DNA of 64,000 nucleotides, from the NCBI GenBank assembly GCA_947450475.1, contig CANFVK010000001.1:434001-498000 (forward strand), in the 5' to 3' direction. The stretch's first letter is position 1. Every line of letters begins with the position of its first letter. Origin of the DNA: Bacteriovoracaceae bacterium (GTDB taxonomy: Bacteria; Bdellovibrionota; Bacteriovoracia; Bacteriovoracales; Bacteriovoracaceae). This document shows positions 9,853 through 18,495 of this stretch, one piece after another. A program made the position numbers and the translations under genes. The notes below the pieces were generated by a model that was not told the origin of the DNA, did not search any database, and saw nothing but the letters and a program-made list of their open reading frames with translations.

Positions 9853-11167
9853 TGTCCTCATCTCCATTTATACCAAAAAGATTATCACTATCGATTTGCT
9901 TAGCTAGCGTTTGATAACTAACAAATCCAATTGCATTTATTGCGAAATCTAGTGATTTATCTATTGCAGTTTGTAATGCAATACTCGATCTTGGCATAGA
10001 GTCAAATGTTGTAGCCAATCCATTGGTAAAAATATCTAATTTCTTCGTGCCCTTTGGATCATTCGTACTTACTTTGCGATCAAAATACATTTGATTATAG
10101 TAGCGATACGAAGTACAGCTATCAAAGAAAAAGATTTGGTATCTTTTAGTGTTGAATTGAATTTTAGTTCCTAAGTTTTCCTCGATAGAGTCTAGGTCTA
10201 GATGTCCACCCAAACCGGAGTGTCCCTCATAAATCATAATTGAAGATTTCTCAATTGCGTCCTTGTAAAACCAGTGAAAAGCAAGTGAGTCTTCATCAAT
10301 TCCTGTGGGAGCAAAAAAGAATCTGTAAACAATTTTGTTCTTTTGAATTGTCTCAACAAATGGAGTGGTCCCATCTTGAGTTTTAGCAATCGATCTTACC
10401 TGGGCTTCATTCCAGATGGTAGATAGAAAACCTTTACTTAATAGATAATTTCTAAACGTTCGGTAGTTAGCAGCATTTATATCGTTACTAGTTAGCGGAT
10501 TTCTACTTAGGCTAGGATCATCCATTCCAAAAAGTATGTGAATTGTTATGTTGCCTTTTTCATCCGGTAAATTTTGATACTCTGGGTAAGTTTTTTGACT
10601 ATTGAGAATACGGGTTATTTTAGCTTTTATAATGTTATAATCACGACCAATTTTTAGTTTACAACCCGGCCGATTAGGGCTCCAAAAATACCAGAAATCG
10701 CCCTCAGTCTGGTAGTGCTCGTCCGTACATGGGTTACGATTTCCTACCATTGATGCTTTGTAAATTTTAGATGGATTCACAGGTAGAAAGACATTGTAAA
10801 AATCGTTTACACCATTTTCAATTACCACCGTTCCGCTGTAATTGTAACCAATGGTTAGAGTCTCATTGTCTTGTGAGATGATTTTGATGTTGCTTACCTG
10901 GTGATCTCCTTTAGGAACAGCTGTGAGTTCGGCCATCGACATTGGTCCAACTATATGCTCCAATTGCGCCTCAATCACTTTTCGTAAAGTTTTGTCCTGA
11001 GGCTTTTTTGAAGTTTCATATTGAACAGTTGAAGAGAATTCTAATTTCGCTTCCGTGGAATTAGCTGCTGTATATAGTTTTCTCTCTTTTGAGTGTATCG
11101 GATTTGCCTTTGTGGAATTAATTGCCAAAAGCGATACAAAGATGAATTGAAAAATAAACTTTAACAT
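9827..11167 (-). CDS. Secreted caspase/gingipain-fold-like protein (putative clan CD peptidase)
   Basis: 446 aa with a signal peptide (to about residue 21). No exact family is recognised, but the C-terminal third has MIYEGHSGLGGHLD (H316) and IFFFDSCTSYRYY (C351), that is a His-Gly turn and a hydrophobic strand ending in Asp-Ser-Cys, the arrangement of clan CD His/Cys dyads. The N-terminal 300 residues look like a beta-rich domain with Cys147 and Cys169. It is the first gene of a pair with the C11-like gene. Peptidase activity is inferred; it could be an inactive relative. Confidence 0.65.
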   Translation of the reverse strand: MLKFIFQFIFVSLLAINSTKANPIHSKERKLYTAANSTEAKLEFSSTVQYETSKKPQDKTLRKVIEAQLEHIVGPMSMAELTAVPKGDHQVSNIKIISQDNETLTIGYNYSGTVVIENGVNDFYNVFLPVNPSKIYKASMVGNRNPCTDEHYQTEGDFWYFWSPNRPGCKLKIGRDYNIIKAKITRILNSQKTYPEYQNLPDEKGNITIHILFGMDDPSLSRNPLTSNDINAANYRTFRNYLLSKGFLSTIWNEAQVRSIAKTQDGTTPFVETIQKNKIVYRFFFAPTGIDEDSLAFHWFYKDAIEKSSIMIYEGHSGLGGHLDLDSIEENLGTKIQFNTKRYQIFFFDSCTSYRYYNQMYFDRKVSTNDPKGTKKLDIFTNGLATTFDSMPRSSIALQTAIDKSLDFAINAIGFVSYQTLAKQIDSDNLFGINGDEDNVAPTIIK

Positions 11168-11255
11168 TTGTCTTTCTCCCTAAATGAAAATACGAACCAT
11201 AGTACTCTTGGATTGCGGTCAAGGGTGCAGAGGATGTATTTTTTACAGAGGGTAT

Positions 11256-12332
11256 TTAGCGAGAGCTTTTAAGTTGGCCACAAGCCGCTAGAATATCACT
11301 TCCCTTGGTTGTTCTAACCATTACCCTTAGCTTGTTTTTGACCAACATCGCTTTAAATAATTCTACTTTGCTTGTGCTTGGTCTTTGATAATGGCTTCCA
11401 GGAAAGGGATTAAAGGCAATGAGGTTAATAATAGCTTTTCTTTTACCAAGAAGCCTAAAAAGTTCTTCAGCATCTTCATGGCGGTCATTGAGACCTTCAA
11501 TGAGCAAATATTCATAAGTTATGTATTGCCTCTTCATCAAATCGAGTGAATCTAGCAACTGGAATAAATCCTCTAGCGGATAATGTTCATTAATGGGAAT
11601 TAATTTATTTCTTATATGGTTAAATGGTGAATGCAGAGAAATGGCTAAGTTAATTTTTGGTAGATGATTAAATTTTTTAAGTCCAGGCAAAAAGCCTGCA
11701 GAAGAAAGAGTCATTTGTCTTGGGCCTAAACCAAGGCCTTCTTGATCAATAAAAATTTCGATAGATTTTTTTATTTCTTCAAAATTATGTAGAGGTTCTC
11801 CTTGTCCCATAAATACGATGTTGGGATTTATTGCGATGCTTGAAATTTCATTTTTTAAATAACTTTTTGCGACCATATATTGACCAATGATCTCATCTGC
11901 CCTTAAGTTACGAGAAAGACCTTGGGTTCCAGTGAAGCAAAAGGAGCAGTTCATTGCACATCCAACCTGAGAAGATAGACAGATGGTGTAACGCTTAAAA
12001 AAGGGAATGAGAACCGTCTCTACACTGCGACCATCACAAAGTTTCATGAGAAATTTAATTGTTCCGTCTGAAGCTCTTTGAGTTTGGCTTATTTGAGGTA
12101 AATGAAAGGTAAAATGCTTGCTCAGTAGGTCCCAAGTTTTTTTAGATAGCTCATTATTTTTTTTATTTTTATAGATTTGCCGAAAAAGTTCTGCTGCCAA
12201 AAATGGAGATTGCTGATTCTTTTTAAGAAAAGAAGTGAGCTCATCTTTAGATAAATGATAAAATGAGGTTTGACCACCTAAGTTGTTCATGTATTTAATA
12301 TGCACGATCTTGTCATAATTGGGAATCAACAT
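11256..12332 (-). CDS. rlmN: Dual-specificity RNA methyltransferase RlmN
   Basis: Radical SAM enzyme making 2-methyladenosine at 23S rRNA A2503 and tRNA A37. The cluster motif is CAMNCSFC, preceded by LSSQVGC; GQGEPLHNF, SLHSPF and the C-terminal catalytic Cys in ILAACGQL complete the pattern. 358 aa if started at 12332; the ATG at 12290 (344 aa) is an alternative, and neither has a clear Shine-Dalgarno. Divergent from tatD. Confidence 0.95.
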   Translation of the reverse strand: MLIPNYDKIVHIKYMNNLGGQTSFYHLSKDELTSFLKKNQQSPFLAAELFRQIYKNKKNNELSKKTWDLLSKHFTFHLPQISQTQRASDGTIKFLMKLCDGRSVETVLIPFFKRYTICLSSQVGCAMNCSFCFTGTQGLSRNLRADEIIGQYMVAKSYLKNEISSIAINPNIVFMGQGEPLHNFEEIKKSIEIFIDQEGLGLGPRQMTLSSAGFLPGLKKFNHLPKINLAISLHSPFNHIRNKLIPINEHYPLEDLFQLLDSLDLMKRQYITYEYLLIEGLNDRHEDAEELFRLLGKRKAIINLIAFNPFPGSHYQRPSTSKVELFKAMLVKNKLRVMVRTTKGSDILAACGQLKSSR

Positions 12333-12387
12333 AATATAGATCTATAAAAAATTTATTTGGTTTAGTCATAAGGATCATTAAAAATAT

Positions 12388-13083
12388 ATGTTGATTGATA
12401 TCCATAAGCATAAAAAATCTAATTCTGGGAATTTAGAATTTATAGTCGAAATGTTTTCAGTGGGAATTCACCCTTGGGATTTGAACTCGTTGGAGGATTT
12501 GGAGCATTTTAAAATCAAATTTAACCAAAAGAAAAATCAGTTGCCGCAAAACTTTTTAGCAGTAGGCGAGTGTGGTCTAGATCGAAGACGAGTTGGTATC
12601 GTCAACATAGCCTTTCAGCTTGAAGTGTTAAAGTGGCATCTGCTATGGGCGCTTGAAATCCAAAGGCCAATAATCATCCACTGCGTTCGCGCTGAAAGTG
12701 ATATCTTACAACTTTTGAAGGAATTAAATTATCAAGGAATAATCTTGTTTCATGACTTTGCTGGCAATGAACAAATTCTAAAGAATTTATTAAAATTTAA
12801 AAGTTATTTCTCCTATGGCCCTGGTTTATTGAAGGATTCATGTCAAAAGCAACTGAGTTTAAAATCGACACCTCTTGATAGACTTTTTTTTGAAACCGAT
12901 GATCAGGCAGACATTTCTATTGAGCAAATTTATCAAAAAGGCAGTTCGATTTTGAATTTAAATCCTTTGGAACTGGAAAAACAGATTCAATTGAATTTAT
13001 TTTCATTTTTTAGAGATCTCAATAATGTCAGTTCCTCGAACTTGATCAATCTTTTGAGTATGCGCTTGACTACCCAAAATTGA
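12388..13083 (+). CDS. TatD-family metal-dependent hydrolase
   Basis: 231-aa TIM-barrel hydrolase of TatD type. It has HPWD, AVGECGLD (metal-bridging Glu), PIIIHCVRA (His), ILFHDFAGN (where the family has HxFSG) and FFETDDQ (Asp of the metal site). The first metal motif is IDIHKHK rather than the usual DxHxH. Relatives are Mg-dependent DNases or exonucleases. The last 81 bp lie antisense over the end of the convergent methyltransferase gene. Confidence 0.82.
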   Translation: MLIDIHKHKKSNSGNLEFIVEMFSVGIHPWDLNSLEDLEHFKIKFNQKKNQLPQNFLAVGECGLDRRRVGIVNIAFQLEVLKWHLLWALEIQRPIIIHCVRAESDILQLLKELNYQGIILFHDFAGNEQILKNLLKFKSYFSYGPGLLKDSCQKQLSLKSTPLDRLFFETDDQADISIEQIYQKGSSILNLNPLELEKQIQLNLFSFFRDLNNVSSSNLINLLSMRLTTQN

Positions 13084-13644
13084 TTTTATGTCAGATACAA
13101 CGTCTCGATTGTGATGAATTCCAGATCTTAACAACATAAACGCACTCGAACCAGGCTTTAAAGCTCTGTTGGTTGCTTGAATTAACGTTTTAAAATCACT
13201 ATCGATAAAAAAGCGACATCGATTTTTAAACTCACTAGGAGAAAGTAGTCCTTCATTTTTAAAAAAATAAGGTGGATTTGAAACGATTAGATCATAGTTA
13301 TTTTCAAATTCAGAATCTAGTAATTCTTGATAATTTTTAAGCAGAAAGCGCATAGATTGCGCAGTTGAATTTGGAAAAATCATCTCTAGGTTCTTTTCAA
13401 AATAAGGAAGATAGACTTCCTGAATTTCTAAAAAATCAATATTCAGGCTTAATTTGAGGTGCAAAGCAAGCTCAAGTCCAATAACTCCACATCCGGCACA
13501 TAGATCGAGCACTTTCCAAGATTGAACATCTTTGTGGTTCTTAATTAATGAAGCCACTTTTTGGGCAAGGAATACTGAATCTAGAGAAAAACGATACTCT
13601 TGGGGCTGAAAGTAATCATATGTATAGAAACTATTTTTGCTCAT
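13003..13644 (-). CDS. tRNA1(Val) A37 N6-methyltransferase-like (TrmN6)
   Basis: Class I SAM methyltransferase of TrmN6/YfiC type, about 213 aa. It shows the SAM loop VLDLCAGCGVIGLELA, then LIVSNPPYF, the NPPY motif typical of N6-adenine methyltransferases. The N-terminal YFQPQEYRFSLDSVFLA matches the family's substrate-proximal segment. I start it at ATG 13644, since the longer frame (to 13746) would overlap the start of the divergent 13707 gene and adds non-conserved residues. The end overlaps the tatD end by 81 bp. Confidence 0.85.
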   Translation of the reverse strand: MSKNSFYTYDYFQPQEYRFSLDSVFLAQKVASLIKNHKDVQSWKVLDLCAGCGVIGLELALHLKLSLNIDFLEIQEVYLPYFEKNLEMIFPNSTAQSMRFLLKNYQELLDSEFENNYDLIVSNPPYFFKNEGLLSPSEFKNRCRFFIDSDFKTLIQATNRALKPGSSAFMLLRSGIHHNRDVVSDIKSILGSQAHTQKIDQVRGTDIIEISKK

Positions 13645-13706
13645 TTGAATTTTATTCACTAAAATAATAGGATAATCAACTAAGAAATGAGTATTGAGGA
13701 ATTTAT

Positions 13707-14066
13707 ATGAGATTTTCTGAGTGGTACTACTTGCTTGTTGCCGCATTTATTAATTCAATGTTTCAATATTTTTGGATTAAATTTTTCAAATCATTTACCA
13801 TCCAAAAAACTTCTTTAATGGTAATGATCTTCATTAGTTCTTTTGGTATTTCCTGGGGACTAGATGTCATTCAGCGCGCCTATGATATTTCTTCATATTT
13901 CAATATTTTGAGAATTAGCCTTGGCTGTTGGTTAATGTTTTCGGTTGCTTCGTCGGCAAAACATTATCTACTAAATGGTTTAACTCCAAAGACATTTTTG
14001 CGAGATTTCACTGGCGAACTTATTGGTTATTTTCTTATGGGATCGACTATTTATCTCTTAACATAA
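13707..14066 (+). CDS. Small inner-membrane protein, four predicted helices
   Basis: 119 aa with hydrophobic segments at about 7-25, 33-50, 64-82 and 102-119. No family recognised. It lies 14 bp upstream of the aldehyde dehydrogenase gene on the same strand, probably in one transcript with it and the Mpo1-like gene; a link to lipid or aldehyde metabolism is context-based only. Confidence 0.6.
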   Translation: MRFSEWYYLLVAAFINSMFQYFWIKFFKSFTIQKTSLMVMIFISSFGISWGLDVIQRAYDISSYFNILRISLGCWLMFSVASSAKHYLLNGLTPKTFLRDFTGELIGYFLMGSTIYLLT

Positions 14067-14080
14067 TCTAAGGACTAAAA

Positions 14081-15469
14081 ATGCAAGAGCTTCAAGATAT
14101 TTTCAATCTCCAAACTGCCAATAGATGGAGCATTTCTACAACTGATGCCGAAACTCGAATTGAGAAGTTAAAACGTCTTAAACAAGAAGTAATGTCTCGG
14201 CGAGAAGAGATCAAACTCGCACTGTATAAAGATTTTAAAAAGCCATACCCTGAATCTGAACTCACAGAGATTCATCCTGTTATTGATGAAATTAATTTTG
14301 CTATTAAGAATTTGAAAAAATGGATGAAGCCAAAAAAAGAATCAACCCCAATCGTTCTATTGGGATCAAAATCGCAAATTATTTATGAACCAAAAGGTGT
14401 TGTATTAGTTCTAGCGCCTTGGAATTATCCCTTCTCATTATTGATAAACCCAGTCGTTGCGGCCATCTCAGCAGGCAATTGTATTATTGCTAGGCCTTCT
14501 GAAAAAACGCCCAATACATCACTGATCTTACAATCTATTATAGAGTCTATTTTTGAATCAAATGAAGTCGCTGTCGTTTTGGGACAAATCGAAACCGCTC
14601 AGGCGCTTTTGGAGCTACCTTTTGATCATATCTTTTTTACGGGAAGTATCAATGTTGGAAAAATAGTCATGGCAGCTGCGGCTAAAAATTTAAGTTCTGT
14701 GACTTTGGAATTAGGTGGCAAATCGCCAGTGATTATAGATCGCGACGTCGATTTGGAATTAGCCGTAAGTCGTATTTCTTGGGGAAAATATTTAAATGCC
14801 GGTCAAACTTGCGTTGCACCAGACTATGTATTTATACCTGAAGAATTAAAGGTGCGCTTCATCGAACTTTTTAAATCTCAGGTTGCGCAAAGTTATGGGG
14901 AAACTTCAGTTCACAGAAAAGAGAGTGCTGATTTTGCCCGTTTAGTTGATGCTCAAAGTTTTAATCGATTAACTCAAAAAATGCTTTCGGAAAAAAACTT
15001 AATAGAGGGCTCAGATAATTCAGAAGAAAACTATTTGTCTCATTCTTTGGTAGAGACAAATATGAACAGTTCTCTTATGGAAGATGAAATTTTTGGACCA
15101 ATTCTCCCTTTTATGACCTATAGAAATGTCGATGAAGCAATTTCTTATATTCGGGCTCATTCAAAACCTTTAGCCTTATATATTTTTTCAAAAAATAAAC
15201 AATTCATTGAACGCTTAAAGCGTGAAACAACTTCAGGTGGAGTAGGTGTTAACCAAGTTATACTTCACTTGGCTAATCCCTATTTGCCATTTGGAGGAGT
15301 TGGGTTTTCTGGTCAAGGTAGTTATCACGGCTTTTATGGATTTAAGGCATTTTCGCACGAAAAATCAGTTTTGCAGCAAGGTCGATGGTCATTGATTAGT
15401 CTCTATTTTCCACCTTATTCAACATGGATGAGCCAATTTGCATATAAAATTTTAAGATGGTTAGAGTAA
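14081..15469 (+). CDS. Aldehyde dehydrogenase, ALDH3/fatty-aldehyde type
   Basis: 462-aa NAD(P)-dependent aldehyde dehydrogenase of the short ALDH3-like group. It contains APWNYPF, the cofactor turn TGSINVGK, general base Glu210 in TLELGGKSP and nucleophile Cys244 in NAGQTCVAP, plus EIFGPILP. The hydrophobic C-terminal tail (LYFPPYSTWMSQFAYKILRW) could associate with membrane, as in fatty aldehyde dehydrogenases. It is followed 8 bp later by an Mpo1-like gene involved in 2-hydroxy fatty acid breakdown in yeast, which suggests fatty aldehyde oxidation. Confidence 0.92.
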   Translation: MQELQDIFNLQTANRWSISTTDAETRIEKLKRLKQEVMSRREEIKLALYKDFKKPYPESELTEIHPVIDEINFAIKNLKKWMKPKKESTPIVLLGSKSQIIYEPKGVVLVLAPWNYPFSLLINPVVAAISAGNCIIARPSEKTPNTSLILQSIIESIFESNEVAVVLGQIETAQALLELPFDHIFFTGSINVGKIVMAAAAKNLSSVTLELGGKSPVIIDRDVDLELAVSRISWGKYLNAGQTCVAPDYVFIPEELKVRFIELFKSQVAQSYGETSVHRKESADFARLVDAQSFNRLTQKMLSEKNLIEGSDNSEENYLSHSLVETNMNSSLMEDEIFGPILPFMTYRNVDEAISYIRAHSKPLALYIFSKNKQFIERLKRETTSGGVGVNQVILHLANPYLPFGGVGFSGQGSYHGFYGFKAFSHEKSVLQQGRWSLISLYFPPYSTWMSQFAYKILRWLE

Positions 15470-15476
15470 AAATTGT

Positions 15477-15950
15477 ATGAACAAATTAGAAAATTACTTA
15501 AGTGAATATGAACAGTCTCATCAAAATCTGGCCAATATTCGCATCCATAAATTTTGTGTTCCTGTGATTATGTTTAGTTTGTTAGGAATATTGAAAGCTT
15601 TGCCAGTACCTAGTACATGGCCTTTATGGTTGGACTGGAGTTCGTTTATGATTATTTTTGCACTGGGCTTTTATGCAAACTTAAAAAATATAAAAATATT
15701 TTTGGCGATGTTACTTTTTATTATTTCTCAGCTTATTATTTTAGAACTAATGAGACCCCATTTTTTTATTTTGTGCTTTTTTCTTTTTATCCTGGCCTGG
15801 ATATTTCAATTCATTGGGCACAAACTAGAGGGCAAAAAGCCGGCTTTTTTAAAAGATATTTTTTTTCTTTTGATTGGTCCCATTTGGATCGTTAAATTTT
15901 TAGCTGATGCCATGGGGATAAAGTTATTTAATAGTGCCAAGGATATTTAG
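15477..15950 (+). CDS. Mpo1-like (DUF962) membrane protein
   Basis: 157-aa DUF962/YGL010w family protein with four membrane helices. The conserved ends are NIRIHKFCVPV and FIGHKLEGKKPA, which hold the conserved histidines of this family; the yeast member Mpo1 is an Fe-dependent dioxygenase shortening 2-hydroxy fatty acids. Pairing with the ALDH3-like gene fits alpha-oxidation of lipids (inference). The end overlaps convergent menB by 23 bp. Confidence 0.85.
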   Translation: MNKLENYLSEYEQSHQNLANIRIHKFCVPVIMFSLLGILKALPVPSTWPLWLDWSSFMIIFALGFYANLKNIKIFLAMLLFIISQLIILELMRPHFFILCFFLFILAWIFQFIGHKLEGKKPAFLKDIFFLLIGPIWIVKFLADAMGIKLFNSAKDI

Positions 15951-16839
15951 AAAAATCACGAGCACGCTTTTCCACAAAAGAGCTTCTGCCTTCACTGGCT
16001 TCATCTGTTCCATAAGCTAAACGGGTTGCTTCTCCAGCGAAGAGCTGCTGGCCCACTAATCCATCATCTATCATGTTGAATCCGAATTTAAGCATTCTCA
16101 TCGCGGTGGGAGATTTTGAATTCATCTCTCGGGCCCAGTCTAATGCCACATTTTCCAACTCTTTGTGGGGTATAACTGCGTTGACCATCCCCATGTCGAA
16201 AGCTTCTTGAGCGCTGTAATTTCTTCCTAAAAAGAATATTTCTCGAGCTCTTTTTTGCCCTACCATTCTTGCCAGATAAGCGGAGCCATAACCCGAGTCA
16301 AAGCTTGCGACATCTGGATCTGTTTGTTTAAAAATGGCATGTTCTGCTGAGGCGAGTGTTAGATCACATACGACATGAAGCGAGTGTCCGCCTCCGACTG
16401 CCCATCCTGGAACTACGGCGACAACAATCTTTGGCATGAAACGAATCATGCGTTGAACTTCTAGAATGTGTAAACGACCAAGTCGAGCTTGATCGATCTT
16501 ACCTAAGTTTTCCGAAGCTGAAGTTATTTCTTCGTATTTATAACCATCTTTTCCACGTATACGTTGATCTCCTCCTGAGCAAAAGGCCCATCCCGCATCT
16601 TTAGGGGAGGGACCATTTCCAGTTAATAGAACTACCCCTACGTCTGCACTAACTCTAGCGTGATCAAGGGCGAGGTAGAGTTCATCAACCGTTTGTGGGC
16701 GAAAAGCGTTTCGTACTTCTGGACGGTTAATTGCTATCCTTACCGTGCCCTGTTCAACGGCGCGATGATAAGTAATATCCTTAAATTTAAAGCCGGGAAC
16801 TTCTATCCAAAGTTTAGGGTTAAAAATCTCAGAAACCAT
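15928..16839 (-). CDS. menB: 1,4-dihydroxy-2-naphthoyl-CoA synthase MenB
   Basis: Crotonase-family ring-closing enzyme of menaquinone synthesis, about 303 aa. It has ITYHRAVEQGTVRIAINRPE, FCSGGDQRIRG, PGWAVGGGHSLHVVCDLT (oxyanion hole) and PDVASFDSGYGSAYLARMVG, all hallmark MenB segments, and ends KYPWHY. The ATG at 16839 follows GGGAG at five bases, so I prefer it to ATG 16851. No other men gene is adjacent. It implies menaquinone-based respiration. Confidence 0.95.
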   Translation of the reverse strand: MVSEIFNPKLWIEVPGFKFKDITYHRAVEQGTVRIAINRPEVRNAFRPQTVDELYLALDHARVSADVGVVLLTGNGPSPKDAGWAFCSGGDQRIRGKDGYKYEEITSASENLGKIDQARLGRLHILEVQRMIRFMPKIVVAVVPGWAVGGGHSLHVVCDLTLASAEHAIFKQTDPDVASFDSGYGSAYLARMVGQKRAREIFFLGRNYSAQEAFDMGMVNAVIPHKELENVALDWAREMNSKSPTAMRMLKFGFNMIDDGLVGQQLFAGEATRLAYGTDEASEGRSSFVEKRARDFSKYPWHY

Positions 16840-16926
16840 ACTGACTCCCATTTGAAAAATTGACCAGATATTGCCATGGGAAAGTTAATAAACCAACCCT
16901 CGTATATTGAAATTCATCTAAATAAA

Positions 16927-17508
16927 TTAAAGCCAACGGCGAGTTGGATCTTTGGTGTCTACCGGCCACGACTTAAAGTTGTAATTCCCCAAAATTGCCG
17001 TTATTAAATTATGAGTGGTCACTTCAATATCTTCCAGGCTCCAAAAATCGTCTTTAAACGAAGTTTGGCTTTCATGGATCGCTAAATGGGCCGCGAGGGA
17101 ATAAACCAGGCCACTCATTGGGGGAATGGATAGCCCCATTGTGCTAAGTACCCCTTGGAGTCGGGAGAGTACTTCTTTTCCACCAACGGAGTGCATTGAT
17201 ATGAGCACAGAAGCAGGCTTGTTGAAAAAAACATTTGTGGCTTCAAACTCGGTACAATCTTCCAGGAACTTTTGAAGTGGTGAGCCCCAGCTATCCCAAT
17301 AAGTTCCAGAGGTAAAAATAAAACCATCTGCCCAATTTAGTTTTTCCTTTAGATTTACTAATGGGTATTTTTTTAGATGGATCACTTCGACTGTGGCTTG
17401 ATATCGATGCAAAGTCATCAGAGCTTGCTGAATCAGGATCGAAGTATTTCCCTTTTCGGCACCTAGACTTCCATTTAAAATTAAAATATTTTTAGATTTT
17501 GAATTCAT
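16927..17508 (-). CDS. NADPH-dependent FMN reductase / flavodoxin-fold protein
   Basis: 193 aa. N-terminal ILILNGSLGAEKGNTS is the FMN-phosphate loop of the NADPH-dependent FMN reductase family; WADGFIFTSGTYWDSWGSPLQKFLEDC is the second flavin-binding region. Probably a quinone, azo or flavin reductase. Its ATG overlaps the stop of the upstream 17505 gene, so the two are coupled. Confidence 0.85.
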   Translation of the reverse strand: MNSKSKNILILNGSLGAEKGNTSILIQQALMTLHRYQATVEVIHLKKYPLVNLKEKLNWADGFIFTSGTYWDSWGSPLQKFLEDCTEFEATNVFFNKPASVLISMHSVGGKEVLSRLQGVLSTMGLSIPPMSGLVYSLAAHLAIHESQTSFKDDFWSLEDIEVTTHNLITAILGNYNFKSWPVDTKDPTRRWL

Positions 17509-18410
17509 AGATAAATCCCTTGATTATTTTCGAAAAATTTTTTGAGCAACATTTCGTCTTCCATATTAAACATTGGAGTATTGAGTCTATCCGAAGCATT
17601 TTTTTCATTTTCTGACATCTTCCATTGCTCAAGAATTCTCATAAAAGATTGACTGCTTCTTTCTTTTCGTATGAAAGCAGATTTCAAACATTTAAAAAGG
17701 TGTATAACATAAGCATTCATATCACTAGATACATATTCAAACTCTTTTCTAAACTGCTCATCTTCCTTGAGCCAAATAATAATGTCATCTTGTTCATAAA
17801 GAGAGTTCAGTAATTGGTAGAAGCCAAGCTGACCTTTTGCCTTTTCTGGAGAGTTAAAAAATTGATCGGCATGCATAAGATCGTGAAGCACAAAACTTAA
17901 TGGATCCCTGATATTGAAAACCAGTTGAGCAATTCGTTTTGGTTCAACGATGGTCGTAAGGCAACGAGAATTTTGTAATTGCAGAGCAAGTAGTTCTTTT
18001 GGAGAGGGAATATGCTCAAGTCTTTGAATGGCCCATTTTTTTTGGTACCAGTGAACCATGGTCCGATTTATTGATAGAGGAATAGATTTAAGATTAAAAC
18101 AACTAAAAAGCTCCATTCCACAAACGCCCTGAAGTTTTTGATGCTCCCAACTGTCTAATTTGAATGATTTAGGAATAATCTCCAGAAGCTTTATTTGTTT
18201 AGTTGAATAGTTCAATGATCCTTTTTTTTGCAAATAGTTTTTTTGATGCTTAATTCTTAAAAAAAGCAAAATATATAGGGTCGTGAAGTCCTCACAACTA
18301 AGACTTTGATCTTTAAGTGCTTGGATATTCTCCTGCAAATAAAGTTCATTTTTGGCCAAATCTTCAGAAGTAAGTAGTATTTTTTTATAGGAGCCGCTGC
18401 GATTTTTCAT
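17505..18410 (-). CDS. Unknown 301-aa soluble protein with HDxxHADQF motif
   Basis: No family recognised. No signal peptide or membrane segment. The most striking block is DPLSFVLHDLMHADQFF at about residues 160-176, with two histidines and acidic residues that could bind metal, followed by YEQDDIIIWLKEDEQFRKEFEYV and DMNAYVIHLFKCL. It overlaps the downstream flavin reductase gene by 4 bp and is divergent from the DUF1704 gene. A metal-dependent hydrolase or oxygenase of helical fold is possible but unproven. Confidence 0.7.
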   Translation of the reverse strand: MKNRSGSYKKILLTSEDLAKNELYLQENIQALKDQSLSCEDFTTLYILLFLRIKHQKNYLQKKGSLNYSTKQIKLLEIIPKSFKLDSWEHQKLQGVCGMELFSCFNLKSIPLSINRTMVHWYQKKWAIQRLEHIPSPKELLALQLQNSRCLTTIVEPKRIAQLVFNIRDPLSFVLHDLMHADQFFNSPEKAKGQLGFYQLLNSLYEQDDIIIWLKEDEQFRKEFEYVSSDMNAYVIHLFKCLKSAFIRKERSSQSFMRILEQWKMSENEKNASDRLNTPMFNMEDEMLLKKFFENNQGIYL

Positions 18411-18495
18411 TTAAGATCCATTTCATTGATACGGATGAGCAATACTGGAGGTTCAGCGAGTCAAGTTTAGCCTCTTTTGAGCCGAATAGTCTATC

